Origin: Meira nashicola
Lineage: Eukaryota; Basidiomycota; Exobasidiomycetes; Exobasidiales; Brachybasidiaceae
Assembly: GCA_001600355.1 (NCBI GenBank)
Contig: BCJU01000004.1
Location: 930,001-994,000 of the forward strand
DNA: 64,000 bases
Reading direction: 5' to 3'
Below the pieces are notes generated by a model. That model was given only the letters and a program-made list of their open reading frames with translations. It made no database searches and had not been told where the DNA came from. The first letter of the stretch is position 1, and each line of letters begins with the position of its first letter. Below are positions 30,801-40,644 of the stretch, in pieces. Made by a program: the position numbers and the translations under genes.

Positions 30801-33800
30801 GTCTGGACAGGTGCAGATGTTGGTAGATCAAGTTGTATCAAATCGCGATCCTGATGCCCGTGCGGGATGTGCGATGGCATTCGGAGCAATCTATAATGAA
30901 GTTGGAGGTCTGGCTGCTGGTCCCTTAACAAAGACTGTGGTTGATATTTTGATGTCTCTTGCTAATGATCCACATCCTACCGTACATTTCACAGCTTTAG
31001 ACGCTCTTCGAATGGTCGTAGACGCTGCTAGCTTAAGTTACAGTCCATACGTTACAAGCACTTTGGGCATGTTGGTTAAATTGTATATGCTCAGCACTCA
31101 TGAGCCTGAAGGTGGAAGTGCAGGCTCAATGAATTTACGAGCAGATTTGCCGGCTAATCAAGCTATCTGCCGTGTGGTCAATTCCTTGATCGGAGTCTTA
31201 GGGCCTGATTTACAAGATGCTAGCAAGGTACGAACATTGATACTGATTTTAATCAAAGAGCTTTCATTGGAAACGGATGAAGGCGTTGTTGTCGAAAGCA
31301 CAAAAGCTATGCAACATTTCACTCTATTTGCACCTCAACACGTTGATTTGATCGCATGGATGCAGTCTTTACAACTTTATCTGAAGAGCAAGAATAGACC
31401 GTTAAAAATTGCTGCAATAAATGCTTTTTACCAACTTATCCAACGTGACGCAGTTCTCGTTAGCAAAGCATGCGGTAATCAATTGGTGGAACAATTCTTT
31501 GCTTTATTAGATGGAGATGCAGAAACTGATGAGATTAAACAAGTTTTGCGTAATTGGTTACGTCAAACTGCAGATTTAAGTCCGAACGGATGGATCGACC
31601 TATGTCAGAGGGTTAGTCGATCAGCAGGATTATCGTCAGGCAATAACAGCGATTCAAACACAAAGAAAGCGACACCTGCCGGAGTTGGCGTTTTACAGGA
31701 TGAGGAAGCTGCCACGATTGATCTTGGAGATGATGCTAATTCACGAGGACAAGTTAATCAGCAAAGCCGTTGGCGAACGCAATTGTTCGCTTTACAATGC
31801 TTGCATGACGTTTTCTCAACAGTGAGAAGGGCCGGTAAATTGGAACATTTTGACACACCTCGTGTTGCAGGACAATTAAGCAACCGTGTTGGAGATCTCA
31901 TTCGAATGGCTTTCACTGCAAGTACGGCACTCAATATGGAAATACGATTAGAGGGATTGACAATTCTACGTGACGTTATTGAGAATTTCAAAGCAGCAAA
32001 AGATCCAGAATTTGAAGAAGCACTTTTACTTGAACAACATCAAGCACCTATTGCAGCCGCCTTAACACCCGCATTCTTGGGCGATAGCACACCTGAAGTA
32101 CTGGCAAGGGCAGTTCAAGTTTGTGCGGTGTTCGTCGGATCAGGTGTAGTACGTGAGGTGGAAAAGCTAGGTAGAATTTTGAAATTATTGACAAGAGCAC
32201 TTGAGAATTGTTTGCAAAGTGATATGTCCTCTATGGGTGACGTAGAAAATTTATCGATCAATGCAGCTGCAATGCTCAAAATTGCTGTCTTTGCTGCTTG
32301 GGGACAACTTCAAGTAGCAAGCGCAAAACAATCATACCTTGTCAAAGTTGTGCAACCTCAATTAGCACAATTAGCACCAATGTGGGTTCGATGCTTGGCA
32401 GAATATGCAAATTTGCGGGCTGATCCTGAAGGTACAGGGATGGCAATTGCACCCGTCATTAATCCTGTTATGGATACGCCATATGCTGGTCTCATTCGAG
32501 CAATTCTCGTCCCTCATCATCAACGAGCTTGGACGGTGATTTTGAATGCTGTAGCAGTCTTGATGGGTCAAAAGGATGTTAATATCATGCTGGCCATGCA
32601 AGGAGAGGATATTTCAAGCGATGAAAAAGCAAATGCTGAAAAGGCGAAAAGAGAAGGAAGTGAGCCGGTGATGTACTTTTATCCACTTTACGGACTGGCA
32701 TTTGAGGCTTTAGCAACAGGTTCTGGTTCATCGAGAGAAACACAAGGTGTACGGACGACATTATCTGCTTTGCGTTATCTGTGCAATGCAAGATTTGCTG
32801 GATCTGTTCTGCTTCAAGATGACCTGTTTGACGAATTGATCAATTTGTCCTATAGAATAATTATGACGGAGCCTGCTACTGTACAAATTCGCGTGATTGA
32901 GATGGTAGCAGCCTTCGCAAGTAGCTATGGATCTCAATTACAAAATCAAGGATTAAGTAATGGAGCTAATGGGTCAACTTCATTGACAGAAGGTCTTGTG
33001 CCATCAACGAAACTTACAACTTGCCTTCGATTTGCATTATTTAGCATTCAAAACGCTCAAACAAGATCTTCTTCTCAAGCTTCTTCAGCAGATGATCGTG
33101 CAGCTGTAATTCGTGCAGCATATTCAGCTTATTGCGGCATGGTTGCCTTTTACACTAAAATCCAACAAGAGCATCTATTCGTAGCCGGATTCCAAGCCTA
33201 TTCCGAGCTTTTACGAAATGAATCGAGTGATGCAGATCTGGTTGGACCAACGTTGGCATCATTGAAAGAGGTTTGTTTGGCTTCCATGTCAGTTTACGGA
33301 GATGGATTGTCAAGATGTGTTCATGGTTTCTTATCGGCCAATTTGAATACACTTGATGAAATGCGATCTAGATCAGGTATTGTTGCCATCAATAAAACCA
33401 AGAATGCATTATTGGCAACAGTAGTTGTAGTGACATCTTTACCAAATGATGTGGCAGTAAGTCAAGCGGTGTTGGAACAATATTGTTATCTTTTAGATCA
33501 AAAATTACGACCAAAAACGATTGACTCTGCTTCTTTGCCGATCGCATCTACTGCTATCAATTGTCTAAAAACGATCTTATTAGTTGCTTCAAGGAGGAAC
33601 GAGAACGCCAACGGGTCAAAAGGATCAGCATTACATTCTGCTATCGCATTTTGCATTGGTCAAACGATAACAAGTTTAGTCACTATGCTGGTTAATGCTT
33701 ATCATGATCGTGCTGAATTCATGGGAAAAAGTTCAGAAGAAGATGAAGCCAATATGAATGCCCGAATTCGTGTTTTAGAAGATGCTATGAAAACATTGAC

Positions 33801-34149
33801 AGGATATGCAGGTACGGTACAAGATGAAGAACATCGAACAAGATTGATTAGTATTATCTTGCCAACTCTTTCGTTATTCTTGCAAGGTGAAGAAGAAGCT
33901 GAAGAGAATAAAAGGATAAAACAATTGGAATCTTTGGCAGCTCATCAAATTTTAGCTTTAGCCAGACAATATTCCAATGCATTCCGTTCTGTTGTAGGTA
34001 TCTTACCTGCGGATGAACGAACAAGGGTTGAACAAGGCGTACGTATTGCAGTCGGAATGACAAACGATCAAGCTAATCAAAGACAAGCTGGTTCGGATCT
34101 ATCAGCACGAAATGAAGCTAAAAAGATTGAATTGCGCAGCTTTGGCTGA
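27808..34149 (+). CDS. LAA1: LAA1/HEATR5-family HEAT-repeat protein
   Basis: Very large single-exon protein of 2113 residues made almost wholly of HEAT-type helical repeats. The N-terminus (EVFALQWLSKVEVALNQIE) and the central block (RADLPANQAICRVVNSLIG, then DPEFEEALLLEQHQAPI) fit Laa1 of yeast and HEATR5 of animals, which are about 2000 residues long. The family works with the AP-1 clathrin adaptor at the trans-Golgi network and endosomes and helps place AP-1 on membranes. A short charged linker (KKKSKKKREGQDDSSDEE) interrupts the repeats near residue 315, possibly a phospho-regulated loop. The start ATG has the strong context ATCATGCC. Length and end-to-end similarity make this a confident call. 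Confidence 0.87.
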   Translation: MPPNKSSLGPSNGASTTSKADLILDEAKLAAAVGNEQGEVFALQWLSKVEVALNQIEDVEVLEIQSGLEKSLLKLICPLDLNAPIDPSPAAIQKANSLSSTTPKVGRPSRHLIARCFVGLFSRGETRSLYDVLQALIQIAGEETKGKVLPEKEARVASLYVAGELFQAAGHNVMSQFVALLTLCQRLLKNSSLPVLTRYHALLCLSKVLKSGAKSLGDQSAKDLIKPLRQGLSDRAGAVARGCADCLLVILEDTDYLSSRAEIEAILSICFKTLDTADFVTMKAISRLSSSLLAFTQKENTVQPAAPTKKKSKKKREGQDDSSDEEAGPSTPHTAGLDGMSRSIMTPKVMLDQLSSAILRPSTTQRGRGALLDVYASLLEKLGSAWVQSHYNILIANLLDEIPNHARGSSSRADVLSIRTGVATVLRMVVGERMLDESAQVGAIQEICDTFLKKWPVLMPGQQPPTKYTLVLAFNESAGLLAQLGSVPPQVLDALQQPLLRCLAHPSHSVQISAAWCLRQLCSISPSYLSSLLKIVLDELKRDITSLESSGDRGGLELSKRATGRARGLAALVSVIGYRPLYVSFDISSQVLDLAFQLLKRSAEHSLAISAIEIQVSWTLIGALMSLGPNFVRDHLNQLLNMWRSALPKAGDVNVTRSDAEWSFLLHVRECTLGSILSFLIHNGNTLVTLDTARRLIALLSNSLSFVNAFNVHHPTLSQEQVPGTERSQLSLLDREQMVRRRVLQCFVKLSNSPALEALQENLVTAAIQTFAEPDRYIGSAAQAAISASSGNFTSVWQLSDGYAYGVTSLMNENECQVMTESISQHTKRPDLLNRDAIESALDFLQKRAIIGAGEHDPIILYTASFDTKEYSLPVPPPTAAVDAAIELFASLIPYQKRDVQIAAFETLLSYSRSTRLEKNPGRRMAIQANICTAILGTLRMAMHSINQRTAGGFNNDRLTTAIRMLLLDNLIQGDLALRSSASEAFGRLAAISGSHAMSGQVQMLVDQVVSNRDPDARAGCAMAFGAIYNEVGGLAAGPLTKTVVDILMSLANDPHPTVHFTALDALRMVVDAASLSYSPYVTSTLGMLVKLYMLSTHEPEGGSAGSMNLRADLPANQAICRVVNSLIGVLGPDLQDASKVRTLILILIKELSLETDEGVVVESTKAMQHFTLFAPQHVDLIAWMQSLQLYLKSKNRPLKIAAINAFYQLIQRDAVLVSKACGNQLVEQFFALLDGDAETDEIKQVLRNWLRQTADLSPNGWIDLCQRVSRSAGLSSGNNSDSNTKKATPAGVGVLQDEEAATIDLGDDANSRGQVNQQSRWRTQLFALQCLHDVFSTVRRAGKLEHFDTPRVAGQLSNRVGDLIRMAFTASTALNMEIRLEGLTILRDVIENFKAAKDPEFEEALLLEQHQAPIAAALTPAFLGDSTPEVLARAVQVCAVFVGSGVVREVEKLGRILKLLTRALENCLQSDMSSMGDVENLSINAAAMLKIAVFAAWGQLQVASAKQSYLVKVVQPQLAQLAPMWVRCLAEYANLRADPEGTGMAIAPVINPVMDTPYAGLIRAILVPHHQRAWTVILNAVAVLMGQKDVNIMLAMQGEDISSDEKANAEKAKREGSEPVMYFYPLYGLAFEALATGSGSSRETQGVRTTLSALRYLCNARFAGSVLLQDDLFDELINLSYRIIMTEPATVQIRVIEMVAAFASSYGSQLQNQGLSNGANGSTSLTEGLVPSTKLTTCLRFALFSIQNAQTRSSSQASSADDRAAVIRAAYSAYCGMVAFYTKIQQEHLFVAGFQAYSELLRNESSDADLVGPTLASLKEVCLASMSVYGDGLSRCVHGFLSANLNTLDEMRSRSGIVAINKTKNALLATVVVVTSLPNDVAVSQAVLEQYCYLLDQKLRPKTIDSASLPIASTAINCLKTILLVASRRNENANGSKGSALHSAIAFCIGQTITSLVTMLVNAYHDRAEFMGKSSEEDEANMNARIRVLEDAMKTLTGYAGTVQDEEHRTRLISIILPTLSLFLQGEEEAEENKRIKQLESLAAHQILALARQYSNAFRSVVGILPADERTRVEQGVRIAVGMTNDQANQRQAGSDLSARNEAKKIELRSFG

Positions 34150-36498
34150 GATTGATTATATGTAGGATGATTGGAAATGAAAATAAGGAAAATATTGGAT
34201 TTGATGTGAAAAGCGTTGAATGAATTGATTGAGTATGGCCCGCCGAACGCGTTTGAGGCACAAATGCAGTGGCTGTTCTGACATTAACATTCGACGCCCA
34301 TTTATCACGCTAATTCAACAATTGTGTTTTTTGTGCGTGCATGTCCCACACCATGTATGGCGTATATATGCATAAGGGCGTAATGATTTTGGAATATTCG
34401 CATCCGAGTTCAAAAAAAGATCACACTGAGTGCTGTGATGATAATGTTTGCCACGGGATTTTTGCATGATTATAGTTTGGATGGATGACACTTTTTTTCT
34501 CAACGGACAGCTTCCGTTGGCGTGCATTGTTTTAGGTAACATGTTTAAGAATTTGTGACAATTTGTGTTTGTGCATGAATAATTCATCTTCTTTGCCCTC
34601 CCTTTTTGTGATCACAGTATGAGGCCGCTTTGCTTGATACGCCAAATCTAACAAATTGAAAGGCGTTCGACAGCGCGTTTTGCCAAGATAACGGAGATTG
34701 AGCGTAAGGCGTTTGTATTGACAAAGAGAAGAACTTTTTTCTTCTTTTATCATCATCATCCCCATCATTTATCACATTTATTCATTTCGGATCGCTTTAA
34801 AATCATCTTTTTCTTCGTTATCTGTTTTTCGATCTCCATTGTGATCTTCATTCACATTCTTTTCGTACTCAAGAATTGACATTGAATCGGGTTCATCAAG
34901 GGTATTTTATTAGTAAGAAAGAATTCAAACTCCATCTTATTTTATTCATCTACGCCATCAATAAAAGGAAAAAGAGAGTGTGTGCTCTTATCGTTAAGAA
35001 ACGTCGTAATTTTAAATTCGATCATTCAGTATTTTCATCCTACGCCAAATCCGATCGATTTCCAAGAAACGGCCCGAAAATAAAAAGTTACAAAATTACA
35101 AGTTGATCACATCTTTGTTCAATCTCTTTTCATCTTTCCGTTCAAATATCTTACTTATTATTACGGCTTCATTCACCGCCAACAAGAACGCTCAAGAAAA
35201 AAAAACGCGAAATAGGTGAGTAATCATGATAAAATGAAACCTACGCCGAAATTAAAAAGAAAATGTCAATATGTCTCCCCTTTCCTTTACGCCACGGAAA
35301 AAGGCAACTTTTTTTTTTTGGCGAAAAAGGGTGGGGATTAATATATAAGAAAGGCGTCTTATTTTTTTACTCCTTATTCTCCTTTCTTTTCAGCCCATAA
35401 ACGTTCCTCTAACTTTTCGTTCTGACCATCATCATCATCATTATCACCTGTGTTCTAGACAATTCACAAAAGAAAGTTTCGTGTCTTGTGACAAATAAAA
35501 GGCATTCAAATACTCACATCAAGACAATTTTTCATTTTGTGAAGCATATATTAATTGCCTTTCATTTTCGGTACCGTCAAGAGTTGAAATCTTTACAGAA
35601 AGAGTTCATTTCATTCAATTCAACGCTACCGAAACATTCCAACGGCAGCAATAACTTCCAAGAAGTCTTCCTTGCCTTCATTTTGTTTTTATCAACAACT
35701 GCCTTTTTATCACCCCCACTTTTCCCTTTACATACGCAGGTCCCAGCAATTGTTTGAAAAGTATAAAAGTGTAAATCACGCTAGCATTTTTACACACACA
35801 CAAAAGGAACCTTTAAACAAATAACAAGACCAGGGGCACATTTCCTCTCAAAAAACTTACGGGCAACCCGGATCAACTATTTTTGGTTTTTTTCCCTGGT
35901 GAATAAATCGTATCGCAGTGCGGCCCTTTCTCCCCCCTCTTGATTAAATTGTGTCATTATATTTCGGACACATTTGTCGCACAAGACTGATTTTACGCGC
36001 TAAAAAAAAGTCAAAAAAAGAAAACCGCGCGAGGCAAGGCAGGCAAAGGACTTGGATCGACACTCACACATTTAAGAAAAAAAAAGAAAGCCTCTGCGCC
36101 TACGCCGAAATACGCCCGTTTGGAATTGAAAGAACGCCAACCCAAGCACTTTAAACTGGCCGAGACGCAAGCAGCTTGCAAGCAACAAGCTAAAATCTTA
36201 AAACAGCACCTCTGTTGCATTTTTCTCCAGCTTTTTCTTTTGACTCAAGTCTAAACGGAGATCGATTGATCTTGATTGCCATCACCTTTTTGTTGACCGA
36301 CTTTGATCGATTCATTTTCTTTGTCGTAAAACAAAAGGTGTAAAAATCATATCGCTTATTTGGAGGGAAAAAATAAAAGAACATTAGTAAAAAGCATCGC
36401 TCGCTTTTCAATCTTTCTCGTTCTTCTTTTATTCCTTTCTTTTCAACATCCTTTATTCTCACCTTTTTTTCTTTTATTCATTTTATTTTTTTCGGCAC
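34150..36498. promoter_or_regulatory. 2.3-kb TACGCC-rich upstream region of the 36499 gene
   Basis: No gene is supported. The region becomes pyrimidine-rich towards 36498, as fungal leaders do. It holds nine exact TACGCC or GGCGTA hexamers at 34359, 34377, 34638, 34951, 35041, 35242, 35288, 36101 and 36111, plus AAGGCGT or AACGCCA relatives near 34660, 34707, 35351 and 36133. A GTGAGT at about 35216 could open a leader intron, but its acceptor cannot be fixed. A TATA-like ATATATAAG occurs near 35341. Confidence 0.5.
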
Positions 36499-38148
36499 AT
36501 GACTTCAACCGAAGTACGATTTCAATCACCACATTCAATCTCAACAGGTTTATATCGACCTTTACAAAAATTTGAAGCTTCAATATCATCTCCTCAACCT
36601 TTGCCAATTCATCAGCGTTCTGCCAGCCTTGGCGGCCCTTCTCATGAAAGCAGGATGGCAATGACAGGTACAGACGAATTTCGTGAAAGAAAGAGAAGAT
36701 TCGAATTAGAATCTGGTGGCTTAGATAGACAAGCTGCCAGATTTACATCAAATTCACCTCCATCAAGAATGTATCCTCGTAGAAGTGGTGGTGGTGGTGC
36801 AGAGGATGAAAGTATGCGTAGAAACGGTCATGCATCACCAAGAGCACGTTATGCTCCTGCTTACGAATATGCAGAAGAAGATGCAGAAGCATACAATAAA
36901 AGACGTAGAATTGAAGAAACAGAATATGCATCTGCAGAAGATTACAGAAGGGCAAGGATGCAAAGCGAATTAGAAAGTGGGATGGATGAGCGCGTATATG
37001 CACATCCACAAGAACATCGTCGATCGCTCGGAGAAGATTCTTTAGATCCTACCGTTCCACTCGCAAGAAGGAGAGGTGATGCTGCTCAAGCAAAAGCAAG
37101 TCGATTACACATCGATACCGGTTTTGGAAGTGGAACAGAAGTGGATATGTTTGGAAGACCTCGTTTAGCAGCACAACCTGCTGCTACACATGCTATCAAA
37201 AGTGCTCCGCCTCACAAGATTTCATTTTCGGAACGTGGAGATTCCGCTTTTGATGCACGCGCATACGGAGGTGCTCCACAAGGAAATGTTCGAGTACAGC
37301 CTGAAGGACCAGGAGGGGGTAGTCATGCTCAAGGAGCATTTGGACCATATCAACGTAGACTTGATGCAGACGGATATGTAGTAAAGGAAGGTCAAGGTGC
37401 AATTCCTACACAAAGAAGAGAAGCAGGACATTATGCTGCAGCTGCTGCTCCTTCTTCCAACCTTGCACCAGGTGTAGCTGCACGAATCGTACCAAGTGCA
37501 ACACCTTTAACAGCTTCGCGTGCTTTCGTTCCTCAAACGGCAACATTACCTTCGCCTGCTTATCATACTACCAAATTTGTCGGTCAAGCAGGTGCAGCGG
37601 GCGTACCAATCAATTCAAGTGTGAATGCAAACAACAATTCAAATTTACGTGAACAAGTTCCTCCAGGACCAAGAACAGCAGGTTTCAATCCACCAGCTAC
37701 AGCAAGATTACCCGATCATCTTCGTTCACCTCCATCGAGTAAGACACAATTTTTGTCTTTGTTCTCAAACTTTTACGATAGTTTGCAGGATAGTAGAACG
37801 TTAAAAGCTACTTTGGAAGATCAAGTTCGTAGATCAAATACACTCTTGCAAACTCTTCGAAGTAGTGCACGCGTTTTGGAAGTTACTGTAGAGAGAAGGT
37901 TGAATTCTGAAAGGGCTATCTGGGAACAAAAAGTTCATGCATTGGAAGAACGCTGTCGACGTTTAGAACGCAAATCAGGAGCCGGATCTCCAACACCTCC
38001 AAAAGAGATTGAGAAAGCTGCAGAAGGCTCTAATGGAAAATTGGCCGGTGATGATGAAAATCAAGATGGCAAGGATGCTAGCCCTGATTCAGTCACAAAA
38101 GATGCATCAGATAAAGGCTCAGATAATGAAGCTAAAGCGGACAATTAA
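36499..38148 (+). CDS. Unrecognised protein with C-terminal coiled coil
   Basis: A 549-residue protein in one exon from the first ATG. I do not recognise the family by name. Residues 1 to about 400 are low-complexity, rich in Arg, Ala, Gly, Glu and Pro, with runs such as RRSGGGGAEDE and a KRRR basic patch near residue 133. Residues about 413 to 494 form a Leu/Arg/Glu-rich helical segment beginning TQFLSLFSNFYDSLQDSRTL and passing into a coiled coil (VHALEERCRRLERK). That segment is the part most likely to be conserved. The tail is acidic. A nuclear or chromatin adaptor is possible given the basic patches and coiled coil, but nothing shows it. The very long upstream region suggests elaborate control. 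It converges on TRM1. Confidence 0.7.
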   Translation: MTSTEVRFQSPHSISTGLYRPLQKFEASISSPQPLPIHQRSASLGGPSHESRMAMTGTDEFRERKRRFELESGGLDRQAARFTSNSPPSRMYPRRSGGGGAEDESMRRNGHASPRARYAPAYEYAEEDAEAYNKRRRIEETEYASAEDYRRARMQSELESGMDERVYAHPQEHRRSLGEDSLDPTVPLARRRGDAAQAKASRLHIDTGFGSGTEVDMFGRPRLAAQPAATHAIKSAPPHKISFSERGDSAFDARAYGGAPQGNVRVQPEGPGGGSHAQGAFGPYQRRLDADGYVVKEGQGAIPTQRREAGHYAAAAAPSSNLAPGVAARIVPSATPLTASRAFVPQTATLPSPAYHTTKFVGQAGAAGVPINSSVNANNNSNLREQVPPGPRTAGFNPPATARLPDHLRSPPSSKTQFLSLFSNFYDSLQDSRTLKATLEDQVRRSNTLLQTLRSSARVLEVTVERRLNSERAIWEQKVHALEERCRRLERKSGAGSPTPPKEIEKAAEGSNGKLAGDDENQDGKDASPDSVTKDASDKGSDNEAKADN

Positions 38149-38544
38149 AGCTCAAAGGTGAACAAGTGATCAATCTTCTTGCAAGCAACACCCGCAATGC
38201 GGTATATATGAAAAATGCATTCAAATTTGCACTTGCAAAATACAAACGCTCATTCTTTCTCATTTGCTCGCGATGCATGATGAATTTCGCTAATTGACTC
38301 CGTGTATACTGACTGCCCTTCCCTCTGAATCTTCTTTGGTTTTTTTCGTATCTCTCAATATTCTTATCTTTTTATTTACTTATTTGTCTTTGACTCAGAA
38401 TTGATCTTATGTATTACGAATAAAACCTTACCATCTATCAATCTATAGTGAATTGTGTTGCACAGAAAAGGGGAGATAGAATCTCAATTGTTTTGTTTGC
38501 TATACATAGTCTACATAAAATACATGAAATCATCTGAGATATAT
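38149..38544. other. Convergent 3' flanks of the 36499 gene and TRM1
   Basis: 396 bp between two gene ends; AT-rich and suitable for polyadenylation signals of both, which I cannot fix. Nothing else seen. Confidence 0.55.
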
Positions 38545-40644
38545 TCACTTTGCCGCTTTTGTTGTGCGTGCAGCCGTTCCTGGTCCCCAATTCGGCAATG
38601 GATTAGCTTGATAACGTGTTCCTTTTGATGATTCAGATCCATCAATAACATCTTTTGCGCCTGAATGTTCTTCGTCTAAGTTCCATTGAATAGCAGTTTC
38701 TGCTTCTGCTTCGGATTCTTGTCTTGTCAATAATCTATATGCAGGCGAAGTTGTACTTATGCCTTCCATCTTTACAGGATTTCTCTTAATCCATTCACGC
38801 CAAAGAGCATAAATTTGAGCGCGAGTGGCAGTAGTTTTCAAACTTCCAGGTTGACAATGTGATCTTGAAACATGAAATCCAGCATGCAATAAAGCTGACA
38901 CGATTGGCAATAATGGAGGTGAAGAACATCTAAAGAAAGAAGAAATTCTTGAAGGCGTAAAAAAGAATAAAGCTTCTGTTCCCAATTCTTCTGATGCCGT
39001 TCCTACCATACCATTTATGCGTGATCGTGTTGCAAACTTTTCAGGTTCTCCACGCACGATCGATAATATCTCTTGACAGAAATCCTTGTCATGCAACTGT
39101 CCTAACCACATCGGACCTGCTGTATGATATCTACTGCCACATTGATCACATGAACTTCCAATAGTAGGTCCAGCACCCGGTTGAAATTTATCCAAAACTT
39201 TTCCACTTCTCGTTTCATTATTTTCATGATGTCTGCCGAATGGTAATGCACTATAAGATTGACATCCTGTGCATGTAAAAACAGCTCCCATCTTTGAAGC
39301 TAATCTTTTTACTTCGACGGGTCTGGTTTGTACACGAACAAAGATACGAACGTAAAAGTCAATCGAAAGGCTGAGAAGTGGTTCAATATGTCGTCCATAA
39401 CGTGCTGCTGAAGTAGCGATAGCATGCAAAACTAATCGTAAAGCGAATTCATGAGAATATTCAGTTTTCGTCGTTACACCTCCATAAGCACTGAAACATT
39501 TTTCCGGATGCGAAGTACCGGCCAAGACAGCACTATCTGTACATGTTACACATAGCAATCCTCCATCTGCAATGCATTGAACTGCACCATCGAGAAAGAT
39601 TGCTGCACTTCCGTATGGGTCCAAATCAACAACGTCAAATTTATGTTTATCTTCTCGATGTGCGTACATTAATGAGATTGCATCTGCTTCGTTGATCTTG
39701 ATGTTGCAATCCGAATGAATGGAAGTTGAACTTGCTGGCGTGGCTGTACTTGTTTCTTCTTTGTTAGTTGAAATAGGCTCTGTTGTCTTTTTTTCAACTG
39801 CTTTTACGCTTGCATTGATACCATTCTCAATTTCTGCAATAGTATCTTCATCGATTTTTTGTGGTTTTTTAATTTTACCATCTTGATCCATTTCGAGTAG
39901 TGGTGGTTGCCATTTCTCTATTGCTTTTCCGGCTGGAAAGTTGAGAGCAACATTTCGCTTCATAGCTTCTACTGCTGTGGTTGATAAGTCATTGGCCATC
40001 ACTTGACGAATATTGGGTACCTCTCTGGCATAACGAATGCTTCGTAGTCCTGTCGCACTTAATGCTTCCAAGACTGTGAACTTAAAATCTCTGTATACCT
40101 CACCGATTGGAATGGTCTCGTTTGCAGATGTACTATTTTCTGCATTTTGAGTAGCACCAGAAGATTCTCCTTCTTGTACCTGCATTTCACCTTCCACTTT
40201 CCGCCTCTTTGTTTCAATTTCATCAAAATGATTTCCATTTGATTTAGCTTGTCTTTTCTTCAAAGCTTGAGCTTTTTTCTTTTCAATTCTTTTTGCCAAT
40301 CCATCTTGATATCTTTTTCGTTTTTCTTCATTTCTTATTTGTCCCCAAGCACGTAAAGCAGCGACACTTAAATCACGATTAAATTCTTGAACTGGATTCA
40401 AAAATGCAGCTTCTTTTGTTGGTAAAACAATCGTTGCACTACCTTCACGAAAAGCTACTTCATTTTGTGAAAGTCCTAAACTATCACAAATATGACGTGG
40501 TAAAGGTATAGGTGTAGGAGCCATCTTTGGCTGATAGGTTGTGAATGATTTTGCAGATGAATAAAAAGTGTCGCTTAGAGAATGAAATCTGATCAAGTTT
40601 GTACGATCGATCACCCGTCCGAAGCCAATGTGTCGTAGCAGCAT
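38545..40644 (-). CDS. TRM1: tRNA (guanine-26) N2-dimethyltransferase
   Basis: Makes dimethylguanosine at position 26 of tRNAs with S-adenosylmethionine. One exon. The first ATG (40644) gives 699 residues; a second in-frame ATG (40524) gives 659. Family motifs, in order: ATIVLPTKEAAFLNPVQEFN near the N-terminus, the methyl-donor motif VLEALSATGLRSIRYAREV, DVVDLDPYGSAAIFLDGA, and two CxxC pairs (CTGC and CDQC) that fit the zinc site of the C-terminal domain. The C-terminal half closes with the IRGEP-like and SHCQPGSLKT segments. The first 40 residues, free of dense acidic charge and rich in Arg, Ser and Leu (MLLRHIGFGRVIDRTNLIRF), look like a mitochondrial presequence, whereas the second start opens directly on the conserved protein. 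Yeast TRM1 is known to use two starts for mitochondrial and nuclear forms. Confidence 0.92.
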   Translation of the reverse strand: MLLRHIGFGRVIDRTNLIRFHSLSDTFYSSAKSFTTYQPKMAPTPIPLPRHICDSLGLSQNEVAFREGSATIVLPTKEAAFLNPVQEFNRDLSVAALRAWGQIRNEEKRKRYQDGLAKRIEKKKAQALKKRQAKSNGNHFDEIETKRRKVEGEMQVQEGESSGATQNAENSTSANETIPIGEVYRDFKFTVLEALSATGLRSIRYAREVPNIRQVMANDLSTTAVEAMKRNVALNFPAGKAIEKWQPPLLEMDQDGKIKKPQKIDEDTIAEIENGINASVKAVEKKTTEPISTNKEETSTATPASSTSIHSDCNIKINEADAISLMYAHREDKHKFDVVDLDPYGSAAIFLDGAVQCIADGGLLCVTCTDSAVLAGTSHPEKCFSAYGGVTTKTEYSHEFALRLVLHAIATSAARYGRHIEPLLSLSIDFYVRIFVRVQTRPVEVKRLASKMGAVFTCTGCQSYSALPFGRHHENNETRSGKVLDKFQPGAGPTIGSSCDQCGSRYHTAGPMWLGQLHDKDFCQEILSIVRGEPEKFATRSRINGMVGTASEELGTEALFFFTPSRISSFFRCSSPPLLPIVSALLHAGFHVSRSHCQPGSLKTTATRAQIYALWREWIKRNPVKMEGISTTSPAYRLLTRQESEAEAETAIQWNLDEEHSGAKDVIDGSESSKGTRYQANPLPNWGPGTAARTTKAAK

